Below are positions 32,851 through 42,700 of a stretch of 43,698 nt of DNA, piece by piece. The stretch is from Magnetococcales bacterium (GTDB lineage Bacteria > Pseudomonadota > Magnetococcia > Magnetococcales > Magnetaquicoccaceae): the NCBI GenBank assembly GCA_015231915.1, contig JADGAR010000030.1, positions 1 through 43,698 of the forward strand, written 5' to 3'. The notes beneath the pieces are model-generated. The model saw nothing but the letters and a program-made list of their open reading frames with translations, did no database searches and had not been told where the DNA came from. A program made the translations under genes and the position numbers. Numbering within the stretch: position 1 is the stretch's first letter; the number at the start of each line of letters is the position of its first letter.

Positions 32851-33663
32851 ATGGCCGACATTCTCGACACCATCATGGCCCGCAAACGCGAAGAGGTGAC
32901 CGCCGCCCGCCGCCTGCGCCCCGAATCCCAACTGCTGGCCGACTGCCGTGGCACCCCCCCGCCACGCGGCTTCGCCCGCGCCCTGCAAGAACGGGTATAT
33001 GCAGAAGAACCCGCCGTGATCGCCGAGGTCAAACTGGCCTCTCCCTCCAAGGGACGCATCCACCCGGCGCATCTCCCCTTCCACCCCGATGCCATCGCGC
33101 AAGGATACGCCGACAATGGCGCAACCTGCATCTCGTGCCTGACCGACCGGGATTTCTTCCAGGGAGACGGCGCCTTTGTCGCCCGCATCCGCGAGCGGGT
33201 TTTCCTGCCAGTCTTGCGCAAGGATTTCCTTTATGATCCGTACCAGATCGCCGAATCCCGCTGGCTGGGCGCGGACGCCGTGCTCCTCATCATGGCCGCC
33301 CTGGAGCGCAACCAGGCCCTGGAACTGGAAGCCGCAGCCCGGGAACTGGGCATGGATGTCCTGGTGGAAGTCCACGACGAGGCCGAACTGGAACTGGCAC
33401 ATGACCTCGTCACCCCGCTGATCGGGATCAACAACCGCAATCTCAAGACCTTCGTCACCGACCTGGCCACCACGTTCCGGCTGTCCCGCCGGGTGGAACC
33501 GCAACGGATCGTGGTGGCGGAAAGCGGCATCCGCGACGCGCACGACGTGCGCGCCCTGATGGAACATCGGGTGTTCGCCCTGCTCATCGGGGAATCCTTC
33601 ATGAAGGAGGCCGACCCCGGCGCCGCCCTGGGCCGCCTGTTGCAAAATCATGCGACACCATGA
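32851..33663 (+). CDS. trpC: Indole-3-glycerol phosphate synthase
   Basis: A 270-residue TIM-barrel enzyme that closes the indole ring after TrpD and TrpF. Catalytic-type segments are AEVKLASPSKG (first Lys), LPVLRKDFLYDPYQIAESR, VEVHDEAELELA, LIGINNRNLKTF and VAESGIRDAHD. ATG 32851 is 8 bases after trpD, so both share the promoter at 31740. No trpF follows; the next gene is unrelated. Length is normal for a single-domain TrpC. Confidence 0.97.
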   Translation: MADILDTIMARKREEVTAARRLRPESQLLADCRGTPPPRGFARALQERVYAEEPAVIAEVKLASPSKGRIHPAHLPFHPDAIAQGYADNGATCISCLTDRDFFQGDGAFVARIRERVFLPVLRKDFLYDPYQIAESRWLGADAVLLIMAALERNQALELEAAARELGMDVLVEVHDEAELELAHDLVTPLIGINNRNLKTFVTDLATTFRLSRRVEPQRIVVAESGIRDAHDVRALMEHRVFALLIGESFMKEADPGAALGRLLQNHATP

Positions 33664-33747
33664 AAAAATCATTTAACCCCGCACGGGTTTCTGCCGATGA
33701 ATTTACCATGGGAGTGAAAGCTTTCTTGTCGTGAGGAGTACCTGCTC

Positions 33748-34116
33748 ATGATCAACGCACTGCAAAACAATACCAACAACGTTCCTCCACCCGCCCCCGA
33801 GGAACAGCGCAACGCCGCGCCATCCCCGCCCCCTCCGGAAGGAGCGCCCCGGCAGGACATTGTCTCCATCCAATCCCTCGCCGCCCAGATGGAAAAGGCG
33901 CGTCGGGCTGCCGAGGAGAGCCAAAAGGAAGCGACGCCCTCCACCGGAACCGCCGGAGGCTCCGGGCAACGCGAACCCCTGGAGGTCGAGGTGGAACGAC
34001 ATGTCCGCCTGGCACGCACCGCCCCGGTGGCGGTCACCCGCTACCTGATGGCCATGCAGGACAGCCAAAGCGATCCCTGGGCGGATCACACCGGCGCCGT
34101 GAACATTCGGGCCTGA
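33748..34116 (+). CDS. Small Pro-rich hypothetical protein
   Basis: A 122-residue protein without recognised domain. The first 35 residues are Asn/Pro-rich, a short helix follows (IVSIQSLAAQMEKARRAAEE), then a Thr/Gly linker and a C-terminal segment with EVERHVRLARTAPVAVTRYL. The last may be the functional part. GAGGAG lies 11 bases before the ATG, which supports it as a real gene. Its end overlaps the convergent queG gene by 31 bases. Similar short disordered proteins exist near flagellar and motility genes, but I cannot assign it. Confidence 0.5.
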   Translation: MINALQNNTNNVPPPAPEEQRNAAPSPPPPEGAPRQDIVSIQSLAAQMEKARRAAEESQKEATPSTGTAGGSGQREPLEVEVERHVRLARTAPVAVTRYLMAMQDSQSDPWADHTGAVNIRA

Positions 34117-35249
34117 CGGATCTCGGCCAGGACCGTGTCGTCCGCTTCCGCCGCTTCGCGCGCGTTCAACAGGTCGCAAGCCATGCCTGCGGCCAGCCGA
34201 TCCCCTGGGCTGGCCGCGCGCGCGATTCTGCCCAAACTCCAGGCCGCGTGACCCCGCACCAGGGGCGAGGCGTGCGCCAGCAATCCCGCCAACAAAGCGA
34301 TGCGCTCCGGATGTTCGGCATGGCCCAGGGCCACGGCCACATTGCGCAGGAAGCGAATCCGTCCCAGACGCCGCAAAGGGGTGTCGCCGAACAGATGCCC
34401 GAACCGCTCCTCGTCCAGGGTGGCCCATACCTCCCACGCCGCACCGGACAGCTCCGGACGGGGCAGGAACTCCACCCGGCGGGCAACCGGAGCGAAGCGG
34501 TTCCATGGGCAGCCCGCCAGGCACGCGTCGCAGCCGAAAACCCGCGTCCCCATCGCCTCGCGCATGTCAAGGGGGATGGCCCCTTTGCTCTCGACAGTCC
34601 AGTAGGCCAGACAGCGCGAGGCATCCAGCCGGTAAGGCTCGCGCAGGGCATCGGTGGGACAGGCGGACAGACAGGCGTCACAGTCGCCGCAATGCCCCCC
34701 GTCCGGCGCGTCCGGAGGGAGCGGCAGGCCGATGAGCAATTCCGCCAGCATCAGCCAACAGCCGAACTCCCGTGTCGCCAGCAGGGCGTTCTTTCCCTGC
34801 CACCCCAGCCCGGCTGCCACCGCCAGCGGCTTTTCCATGAGCGGAGCGCTGTCCACGCACACCCGCATGGCCACCGGATGCCCCACTTTTTCCGTCAGCC
34901 ATGCCCCGAGATCTTGCACCCCCCTTTGCAACAGATCATGATAATCCGCGTGGCAAGCGTAGGTGGCAAACGCCTCGGGCCGCAACGGCGGACACTGATT
35001 GACCCCCAGCACCAGGATCACCCCGGTCCCGGCCATGAGGGAGACGGGATCGATCCGGGAATCCGGACGCCGCGCCATCCAGGACATGCCGCCATGCCAG
35101 CCACGGGCGAGCCAGGTGGCCAGATACTCCCCACGGGGAGGAGGCCGGGGTGCGGCGAAACCGGCCACATCGAATCCGCTGGCCAAGGCATGGGCGCGCA
35201 AGGACTCTTTCAGTTCCACCCAAGGATTGCTAAACTGGTTCATCTGCAT
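34086..35249 (-). CDS. queG: Epoxyqueuosine reductase
   Basis: A 387-residue cobalamin- and [4Fe-4S]-dependent enzyme for the last step of queuosine synthesis in tRNA. Visible features: VGVNQCPP-like N-terminal part, the catalytic-region motif VCVDSAPLMEKPLAVAAGLG, GKNALLATREFGCWLML, then two ferredoxin-type clusters CGDCDACLSACPTDAL and FGCDACLAGCPWNRF. A C-terminal HEAT-like tail (LAGLLAHASPLVRGHAAWSL) is common in the family. ATG 35249 or 35243 are both possible; earlier in-frame codons would run into nadA. The start codons of queG and nadA are only 20 bases apart, so their promoters must overlap the opposite genes. Confidence 0.95.
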   Translation of the reverse strand: MQMNQFSNPWVELKESLRAHALASGFDVAGFAAPRPPPRGEYLATWLARGWHGGMSWMARRPDSRIDPVSLMAGTGVILVLGVNQCPPLRPEAFATYACHADYHDLLQRGVQDLGAWLTEKVGHPVAMRVCVDSAPLMEKPLAVAAGLGWQGKNALLATREFGCWLMLAELLIGLPLPPDAPDGGHCGDCDACLSACPTDALREPYRLDASRCLAYWTVESKGAIPLDMREAMGTRVFGCDACLAGCPWNRFAPVARRVEFLPRPELSGAAWEVWATLDEERFGHLFGDTPLRRLGRIRFLRNVAVALGHAEHPERIALLAGLLAHASPLVRGHAAWSLGRIARAASPGDRLAAGMACDLLNAREAAEADDTVLAEIRQARMFTAPV

Positions 35250-35269
35250 TTTCAACCGGGAAGTGGACC

Positions 35270-36352
35270 ATGATACCTCTGGAACCCTATTATGAACTCT
35301 CCGATGCCGAACTGGATACCCGGATTGGCGTGGCCAAGGCAACCCTGGGAGAACGGTGTGTGATTCTCGGCCATCACTATCAGCGCGAAGAGGTCTACAA
35401 GTTCGCCGACCTGACCGGTGATTCGCTGAAGCTCTCCCGACTGGCTTCGGCGCGCACCCAGGCCGAATACATCGTCTTCTGCGGCGTCCACTTCATGGCC
35501 GAGGTGGCGGACATTCTCTCCGCGCCACACCAGACCGTGCTCCTCCCCGACCTGGCCGCCGGCTGCTCCATGGCCGACATGGCCGATCTGGCCAGGGTGA
35601 AAACCGCCTGGCGCGCCCTGGGCGGGGTGATGGACGTGGAAAGCAGCGTCACACCAATCACTTACGTCAACTCCATGGCCGATCTCAAGGGCTTTTGCGG
35701 AGAACACGGCGGGGTGGTCTGCACCTCCTCCAACGCGGTCAAGGTCCTCTCCCGCTCCTTCGCGCAACGGGAGAAGGTATTGTTCTTTCCGGATCAGCAC
35801 CTGGGACGCATCAGCGCCTTCACCCTGGGGGTCGGCCTGGACGAAATGGTGGTGTGGAATCCGGAACGGGAACTGGGCGGCCATGACCCGGAAACGCTGC
35901 GTCGCGCCAAGGTGATCCTGTGGGACGGCTACTGCTCGGTGCATCAGATGTTCCGACCGGCCCACGTGGAACTCTTCCGCTCCCGGATTCCGGGCATCCA
36001 GGTGATTGTCCATCCCGAATGCGACTTCGAGGTGTGCCGCATGGCCGATCATCTCGGCTCCACGGAGATCATCCAGCAGACGATCCGGGATGCCCCCGCC
36101 GGGACGCAGTGGGCCATCGGCACGGAATTGAACCTGGTCAACCGACTCAAGAACGAAATGCCGGACAAGGGCATCCATTTCCTGTGTCCCACGATCTGCA
36201 TGTGCTCGACCATGTTCCGCATCGATGCCCAACACCTGTGCTGGACCATGGAAAATCTGGCGCAAGGCGAGGTGGTGAACAGCATTTCCGTGCCGGAGCG
36301 GGAAGCGGCTTCCGCCCGGGTGGCGCTCAACCGCATGCTGGAGATCGCCTGA
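35270..36352 (+). CDS. nadA: Quinolinate synthase
   Basis: A 360-residue [4Fe-4S] enzyme that makes quinolinate from iminoaspartate and DHAP in NAD synthesis. Motifs: ILGHHYQREEVYKFAD, IVFCGVHFMAEVADIL with C71, VVCTSSNAVKV with C151, and FLCPTICMCSTM with C310/C312, one of which is the third cluster ligand. All three family regions for substrate binding appear intact. nadB and nadC are not adjacent. Its stop TGA shares one base with the start of the next gene (TGATG), so translation is coupled to the small HD protein. Confidence 0.96.
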   Translation: MIPLEPYYELSDAELDTRIGVAKATLGERCVILGHHYQREEVYKFADLTGDSLKLSRLASARTQAEYIVFCGVHFMAEVADILSAPHQTVLLPDLAAGCSMADMADLARVKTAWRALGGVMDVESSVTPITYVNSMADLKGFCGEHGGVVCTSSNAVKVLSRSFAQREKVLFFPDQHLGRISAFTLGVGLDEMVVWNPERELGGHDPETLRRAKVILWDGYCSVHQMFRPAHVELFRSRIPGIQVIVHPECDFEVCRMADHLGSTEIIQQTIRDAPAGTQWAIGTELNLVNRLKNEMPDKGIHFLCPTICMCSTMFRIDAQHLCWTMENLAQGEVVNSISVPEREAASARVALNRMLEIA

Positions 36353-36786
36353 TGACCACCCTGGATGCGGCCATCGCCCTGGCGGTCGATGCCCACAAGG
36401 GCCAGACGGACAAGGTGGGACAACCCTACATCCTCCACCCCATGCGGCTGATGCTGCGCCTGGACGGGGAGGAGGAACGGATCGTCGCGATCCTGCACGA
36501 CGTGGTGGAAGACACCCATGTCACCCTGGACGACTTGCGGGCCATGGGTTTTTCTCCGACGGTGATCGAGGCCCTCGACCGGCTCACCCATCGCCCGGAA
36601 GAGTCCTATGACGACTATCTCGCGCGCATCCTTCCCCATCCTTTGGCCCGCAAGGTCAAACTGCTGGACCTGGAAGACAACATGGACATCCGCCGACTGG
36701 ATCACCAGTGCCAGGAGAACGACTGGCTGCGGCTGAAAAAATACCGCACCGCCTGGGCCAGATTGCGGGGTCTGCCGCTGGCATGA
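36352..36786 (+). CDS. Small HD-domain hydrolase resembling (p)ppGpp hydrolases
   Basis: A 144-residue single-domain protein matching the N-terminal hydrolase half of RelA/SpoT. Metal and catalytic residues are in place: H29 (QPYILHPMRL), H49-D50 and E53-D54 (LHDVVEDT), and D106 (KLLDLEDNMD). The synthetase and TGS domains are absent, so it may be a small alarmone hydrolase or a phosphatase of another nucleotide. Starts in the TGATG overlap with nadA, and its stop overlaps the next HD gene as ATGA. Coupling with nadA suggests a role linked to nucleotide or NAD metabolism; this is inference. Confidence 0.82.
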   Translation: MTTLDAAIALAVDAHKGQTDKVGQPYILHPMRLMLRLDGEEERIVAILHDVVEDTHVTLDDLRAMGFSPTVIEALDRLTHRPEESYDDYLARILPHPLARKVKLLDLEDNMDIRRLDHQCQENDWLRLKKYRTAWARLRGLPLA

Positions 36787-38234
36787 CGCACAAGGTCTTC
36801 CGCGACGCGGTGCACAACATGATCTCCCTGCACCGGGAACGGGAAGGTCCGGCTGAGGATCCGGCGGAATGGGGCGACGGCATGCTGCTGGATCTCATCG
36901 ATCTGGCGCCCATGCAGCGTCTCAGGCGCATCCGCCAGTTGGGTCCGGCGGCGCGGGTTTACCCATGCGCGGAGCACTCCCGTTTTTCCCACTCCCTGGG
37001 GGTGATGCATCTGGCCAAACGGATCCTGGCCACCCTCGCCCCGGCCCATGCGCTCTCCCGCGAGGAGATGTTGCAGGTCAAGGTGGCGGCGTTGTTCCAT
37101 GACATCGGCCATGGTCCCTACTCCCATGTCTTCGATCACCTGCACGCCGGTCTGGAGAGCCACGAGGCGCGGGGCTGGCGGATCGTCGCGGGGTGGGAGC
37201 CGATCCGGGAGACGATCCGGCGTCATTGCGTTCGCCTGGGGCTGGAGGAGGCGTCCTTTCTGCACGGCCTGGCCGGGGTGTGGGGCCGCGTCGAGGGCAG
37301 CGCAGCCGCCGGTTTCGGGCGCCAGGTGATCTCCAGCCAGTTGGATGCCGACCGGATGGATTACCTGTTGCGGGACGCCCATTTCACCGGGGTCGGCTAT
37401 GGCCGTTACGACCTGGAGTGGCTGTTGCACAGTCTGCGGGTGCGCGCCATCGACGGGGTGGCGCGGTTGTGCGTGGATCTCTCCAAGGGACCCGCCGCCC
37501 TGGAGAGTTACGTGGCGGCCCGCGACGACATGTACCGTCAGGTTTACGACCACAAGACGGTGCGTGCCCTGGAGGCGTTGCTGATCCACATTTTCCGGCT
37601 GCTGGACCACTTGATGGGCACGGAGGGGCTGCCCGACGGTTCGCCACCGGTGCTGCGGCGGTTTCTGGAGATCCTGGGGGGGGGCGGCGCGTTGCCGCTG
37701 GAGGATTTCCTGCGCCTGGACGACATGGTGCTGGATTATGCCCTGGGCCACTGGGCCGAGCTTGCGCCCCGCTCTCCCATGCAGGCCGAACTGCGTTGGA
37801 AATGCCGCCTGTTCCGGGACCGAGGCCCGATTTACCGGCGGATCTCCTGGCGGATGGAGGGCCGGCAGACCGATGTCATCCACGACCCGGCCATCGCGGA
37901 TCGGGTGGACGAATGCCTCCGCAGGCATGGCGAGGAAAAACTGCGGGTACCAGACGCGGAAAGCGGAACGACCATCGACTTGCCCTTGCGGTTGCTGGCG
38001 CTGGTGGACCGGCTGGAGCGGGCGCCGTATGCCCATCTTCAGTACGCGGTGGGACGCGCGGACCCGGTCCTGGTGAGCGACGGACCCGGCCCTCCCCGGC
38101 CCGCAGAGGAGGTTTCGCCCCGGATTCATTTTCTGGGGGGATGCCGGCGTCGGGTGGCAAGGGTATTCGTCGATCCCAGGGTGGCAGGGGAAGTGACGGA
38201 ACTTTTGCGCGGCTTCTTTGCCGAATGGATGTGA
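36783..38234 (+). CDS. HD-superfamily phosphohydrolase (COG1078/SAMHD1-like)
   Basis: A 483-residue HD protein of the dNTPase-like group. Motifs are H65-S-R-F-S-H70 (EHSRFSHSLGVMHLAKR), the core H106-D107 (LFHDIGHGPYSHVFDH) and the distal SSQLDADRMDYLLRDA with the conserved Asp. The C-terminal 200 residues are helical and mixed. Members hydrolyse dNTPs or other phosphoesters; the exact substrate is unknown. The start ATG 36783 overlaps the stop of the previous gene as ATGA. A longer frame from 36708 adds 25 residues inside the preceding gene and is rejected. Two HD genes in series after nadA is an unusual arrangement. Confidence 0.83.
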   Translation: MTHKVFRDAVHNMISLHREREGPAEDPAEWGDGMLLDLIDLAPMQRLRRIRQLGPAARVYPCAEHSRFSHSLGVMHLAKRILATLAPAHALSREEMLQVKVAALFHDIGHGPYSHVFDHLHAGLESHEARGWRIVAGWEPIRETIRRHCVRLGLEEASFLHGLAGVWGRVEGSAAAGFGRQVISSQLDADRMDYLLRDAHFTGVGYGRYDLEWLLHSLRVRAIDGVARLCVDLSKGPAALESYVAARDDMYRQVYDHKTVRALEALLIHIFRLLDHLMGTEGLPDGSPPVLRRFLEILGGGGALPLEDFLRLDDMVLDYALGHWAELAPRSPMQAELRWKCRLFRDRGPIYRRISWRMEGRQTDVIHDPAIADRVDECLRRHGEEKLRVPDAESGTTIDLPLRLLALVDRLERAPYAHLQYAVGRADPVLVSDGPGPPRPAEEVSPRIHFLGGCRRRVARVFVDPRVAGEVTELLRGFFAEWM

Positions 38235-38235
38235 A

Positions 38236-39351
38236 ATGACCTTTTTACCATTTATGTTGTTATTTGCCTGGTATCAATGGAGTGTCATGGGACCCCTGGC
38301 CATCGACGAGAATGTCCTGTTGCGCCTGTCGGACCAGACGGCGGTGACCCGGGAGGAACTGGTGCAAACCTTGTCCCGGCATCGGGTGGTGCTGATCGGC
38401 GAGGCCCACGACAACCCGGCCCATCATGAGGTGCAATTGACCCTGATCCGGGAGTTGCGGGCCAGGCGACCGGCAATGGTGGTGGCCATGGAGATGTTTC
38501 CCGGCCACCTGCAGCCGCAACTGGACCGCTGGGTTGCCGGGGAACTGGAGGAAGAGGCCTTTCTGGACGCGGTGGAGTGGTATTTCACCTGGGGCTTCGA
38601 CGCCGGACTCTATCTGCCCATATTGCGTTACGCCAGAGAGGAGCGGATTCCGTTGCTGGCCATGAACACCCGGCGCGACAACGTGACGCAGGTGCGCAAG
38701 AAGGGGCTGGCCGGGGTGGAGATCGAACTGAGGGACACTCTGCCGCCGGTCTGTCCCGCGACGCCGGCCTACCGGATGATGCTGGAGGAGGTGTTCAATG
38801 CCCATCCCATGATGTCGCACAGCGGCAAGTTCGATCATTTTGTCGAGGCGCAGGGGGTGTGGGACAGCGTGATGGCCGACCGCATCAAGCGGTGGAGCGA
38901 CGCCCATCCGGACGACCTGGTGGTGGGGCTGGCGGGGAACGGTCATCTGCTGGGCGGTCATGGCATTGTGCATCAACTGCGGGGACGCGGCGTGACCGAC
39001 ATCGTGACCCTGCTGCCCTGGAGCGGCGCGGAATCCCGCATCGACCGGGATGCCGGCGACTTCGCCTGGGGGACTCCCGCCACCCCGGAGCCCCCTCCTC
39101 CGGTGCAACTGGGCATCACCATGGACGACAAGGAGCCGGCAAAGGTGTTGGTCACCATGGTCATGCCCGACTCCCTGGCCGAACGGATGGGGCTGCGCGC
39201 CGGGGATCGCCTGCTGGCGCTCAACGGCCAGCCGCTGACATCCCGCCACGCCCTGGCCAGGAGGGTCCGGGGGCTGTCGCCCGGCACGGAGTTGATGTTG
39301 CGGGTGGAACGGGAGGGGCGGGAAGAAGAGTTGCGCCATGCGATCCCATGA
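38236..39351 (+). CDS. ChaN-family protein with C-terminal PDZ domain
   Basis: A 371-residue protein. The N-terminal 20 residues are hydrophobic (FLPFMLLFAWYQWSVMG) and may be a signal or anchor; no lipobox cysteine is seen. The ChaN/DUF399 domain covers about 30-265, with VVLIGEAHDNPAHHEVQL, VAMEMFPGHLQPQLDRW, and GLAGNGHLLGGHGIVHQL. ChaN proteins bind heme as dimers. Residues about 285-371 form a PDZ domain (VTMVMPDSLAERMGLRAGDR, LLALNGQPLTSRHALAR). ATG 38236 overlaps by one base with nothing but follows the HD gene stop closely. Its stop codon abuts the nuclease remnant that follows. Confidence 0.8.
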   Translation: MTFLPFMLLFAWYQWSVMGPLAIDENVLLRLSDQTAVTREELVQTLSRHRVVLIGEAHDNPAHHEVQLTLIRELRARRPAMVVAMEMFPGHLQPQLDRWVAGELEEEAFLDAVEWYFTWGFDAGLYLPILRYAREERIPLLAMNTRRDNVTQVRKKGLAGVEIELRDTLPPVCPATPAYRMMLEEVFNAHPMMSHSGKFDHFVEAQGVWDSVMADRIKRWSDAHPDDLVVGLAGNGHLLGGHGIVHQLRGRGVTDIVTLLPWSGAESRIDRDAGDFAWGTPATPEPPPPVQLGITMDDKEPAKVLVTMVMPDSLAERMGLRAGDRLLALNGQPLTSRHALARRVRGLSPGTELMLRVEREGREEELRHAIP

Positions 39352-39648
39352 GCTAAGGACGAGTTCGACACCCCATGGCAACAATACGAGGAGGAACGGA
39401 ACATGCCATACATAACGAGCGTGGAACGCATCGGCGAGGCCAAAGGCAGGGAAGCCGGACTTCAGGAAGGCCATCAGACAGGTTTGCAAAAAGGCAAGGC
39501 GGAAACGCTGCTGCAACTTCTGCAATTGCGTTTCGGAACACTCCCCAAAGAGATCATGAACAAAGTAAACTCTGCCGGACTGGAGGAGTTGAGCGCCTGG
39601 ACCGCTCGCATTCTGGATGCCAAAACCTTGCAAGCCGTCTTCCAATGA
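39352..39648 (+). pseudogene. C-terminal remnant of an Rpn/PD-(D/E)XK transposase-like protein (DUF4351 region)
   Basis: Immediately after the ChaN stop codon the frame reads FDTPWQQYEEERNMPYITSV and ERIGEAKGREAGLQEG, then the DUF4351-like tail LLQLLQLRFGTLPKEIMNKV with SLEEL-type spacing (GLEELSAWTARILDAKTL). This is the end of an Rpn-family protein; the nuclease domain is absent. An ATG at 39403 with GGAGG upstream could express an 81-residue fragment. The lack of any spacing between the ChaN stop and the remnant suggests a deletion joined the two. Confidence 0.7.
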
Positions 39649-39684
39649 GTTCCCGCGTCTCCGGCGCCATGAAAACGGGCATGG

Positions 39685-39714
39685 TTGACGGATCCCTCAC
39701 CGATTTGCTAGGCT
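39685..39714 (+). promoter_or_regulatory. Possible promoter of gltB
   Basis: TTGACG (39685-39690) is 18 bases from TAGGCT (39709-39714). The -35 is strong but the -10 is weak. The gltB ATG lies 70 bases downstream, so it fits by position. Confidence 0.35.
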
Positions 39715-39783
39715 GATTGAGGATCCGGCCACGATCCATAGTCACGAACCGCGGATTTTTGCGATTTTTCACAAGGAATCACG

Positions 39784-42700
39784 ATGTCCAAGCACGGTCT
39801 GCCCGAGAAACAGGGGCTGTACGATCCCGCACTGGAACACGACGCCTGCGGCGTCGGCTTTGTCGCCCGGATCAACGGCCAGAAAAGCCACGACGTGGTA
39901 CGCATGGGACTCAACGTCCTGGTCAACCTGACCCATCGGGGCGCGGCGGGCGCCGATCCCCTCACCGGCGACGGCGCCGGTATCATGATCCAAATCCCCG
40001 ATGCCTTCCTGCGGGCGCAAACCGCGAAGCTCTCCATCCAGCTCCCCCCGGAAGGGGATTACGGCGTGGGCATGATCTTTTTGCCCAAGGACAAGGATCT
40101 GCGCGCCTCCTGCGAACGACTGGTGGAACAGATGACCGCCGAGGAAGGACAACTCTTCCTGGGGTGGCGCAATGTCCCGATCAGCCGCCAGGCCCGCATC
40201 GGCTTCACGGCCAAGGGCGCGGAACCGGTCATCCGCCAGGCCTTCGTCGGCGTGCGCAACCGTCCCGCCAACGCCGACCCCATGTGGCTGGAACGCAAGC
40301 TCTACATCATCCGCCGCCGGGTCGAGAACGCCGTGCTCGGCTATGGTCGGGAAGAGGTCAAATCCTTCTACATTTCCAGCTTTTCCTGCCGCACCCTGGT
40401 CTACAAAGGGATGTTTCTGGCCGAGCAGGTGCGCGCCTACTACCCGGATCTCTCCGACCAGACCCTGACGACCGCCTTCGCCATGGTCCACCAGCGTTAC
40501 TCCACCAACACCTTTCCCACCTGGGGACTGGCCCATCCCTTCCGCATGATCTGCCACAACGGCGAAATCAACACCCTGCGCGGCAACATCAACTGGATGC
40601 GCGCCCGCGAAGCGGCGCTCGCCTCGGATCTCTTCGGCGAGGATATCAAAAAACTCTTTCCCATCGTCCCGGAAGGGCTGTCCGACTCCGCCAGTTTCGA
40701 CCGCGCCCTGGAATTCCTGGTCATCAGCGGTCGCTCCCTGCCCCACGCCATGATGATGATGATCCCCGAAGCCTGGGAGAATCACCAGCAGATGGAGGAC
40801 GACCGCAAGGCCTTCTACCAGTATCACGGCGCCCTGATGGAACCCTGGGACGGCCCCGCCGCCGTTGCCTTCACGGATGGTCGCTACATCGGCGCCACCC
40901 TCGACCGCAACGGCCTGCGCCCGGCCCGCTACCTGGTCACCAAGAGCGGCCTGTGCGTCATGGCCTCCGAGGCCGGCACCATCCCCTTCCCCCCCGAAGA
41001 GGAGGTCAAACTGGGACGCCTCCAGCCGGGCCGCATGTTCGTCATCGACCTCATGGAAGGCCGCATCATCGACGACGCCGAAATCAAGGCCTCCATGATT
41101 GCGCGGCAACCCTACCGTCAATGGCTCGACGATCACCTCAAGCAGCTTTCCACCCTTGCCGACGGCGGCCCGGAACGGCAGGATACCCAGCCTTTGCGCC
41201 TGCGCCAGCGCATCCTCGGCTATACCGAGGAAGATCTCTCGATGTTGCTGACCCCCATGGCCAACGAGGCCCAGGAACCGGTCGGCGCCATGGGCAACGA
41301 CGCCGCCCTGGCGGTACTCTCCGACCGTCCGGTGCTGTTGTTCAACTATTTCAAGCAGCTCTTCGCCCAGGTGACCAATCCGGCCATCGATCCCATCCGC
41401 GAAGAGCTGGTCATGAGTCTTTTCACCCAACTCGGCCCGGTGGGCAACCTCCTGGAAGAGACCCCCAAACACGTGGCCCGCATCTGGCTGCCCCACCCGA
41501 TCCTTACCAACGCCGAACTGGAAAAGATCCGCGTCATCGACAGCGACGGACTCCGCGCGCGCACCCTTTCCACCCTCTTCGACGCGGAGGATGGCGAGGA
41601 TGCCATGAAAAACGCCCTCTCGCTCCTCTTCGAGGAGGTCTCCAACGCCGTGGAGGACGGCATCAGCCTGATCATCCTCAGCGATCGGGGCGTCGGACCC
41701 CGCCAGGCGACGATTCCCTCCCTGCTGGCGGTTTCTTCCGTGCATCACCACCTGATCCGCTCCGGCACCCGGGGCGCGGCCAGCATCATCCTGGAGACCG
41801 GCGAGGCCCGCGAGGTCTCCCAATTCGCCCTGCTGCTCGGCTACGGCGCGGGGGCGATCAACCCCTATCTGGCCTACGAAACCCTCGACGACCTGGCCGG
41901 GCGCGGTCTGCTCCAGGAGGGGATCACCCCGGAAAAGGCCAGGTACAACTACATCAAGGCCATCGGCAAGGGCCTTTTGAAAATCTTCTCCAAAATGGGG
42001 ATCTCCACCCTGCGCAGCTACTGCGGGGCACAGATCTTCGAGGCCATCGGCCTCAACCGGCGTTTCCTGGAACGGCACTTCACCGGGACCTTCTCGCGCC
42101 TGGACGGCGTGGGCATGAGCGGCATCGCCAGGGAGACCCTCGCCCGTCACAAGCGCGCCCTGGTCGGCATCACCGGCATGCGCGAACTGCTGGACGTGGG
42201 CGGCGACTACAAATTTCGCCACGACGGCGAGCGCCACATGTGGACTCCGGAGACCATCGCCAGGCTCCAGCAGGCCACCCGCGAGGACAATTTCAAGCTC
42301 TACCGGGAGTTCGCCCGCCTGATCAACGACCAGGACCGGGCGCAATGCACCCTGCGCGGCCTGTTCCAGCTCAAGGAGGCCGACGAACCGCTGGCCATCA
42401 ACGAAGTGGAACCCGCCTCCGCCATCGTCAAGCGGTTCGTGACCGGGGCCATGTCCTTCGGCTCCATCTCCAAGGAGGCCCACGAGACCATGGCCATCGC
42501 CATGAATCGCCTGGGCGGACGCTCCAACACCGGCGAGGGGGGCGAGGATCCGGCGCGCTTTTTGCCCCGGCCCAACGGCGACCTGGCCCGCAGCGCCATC
42601 AAGCAGGTCGCGGCGGGACGGTTCGGGGTCACCAGCCACTACCTGGCCAACTCCGACGAGATGCAGATCAAGATCTGTCAGGGGGCCAAGCCCGGCGAGG

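Noticed and set aside
33716-33725. Operator at the palindrome GAAAGCTTTC
   Set aside because: Ten bases is too short to be convincing alone, and no second copy was found nearby.
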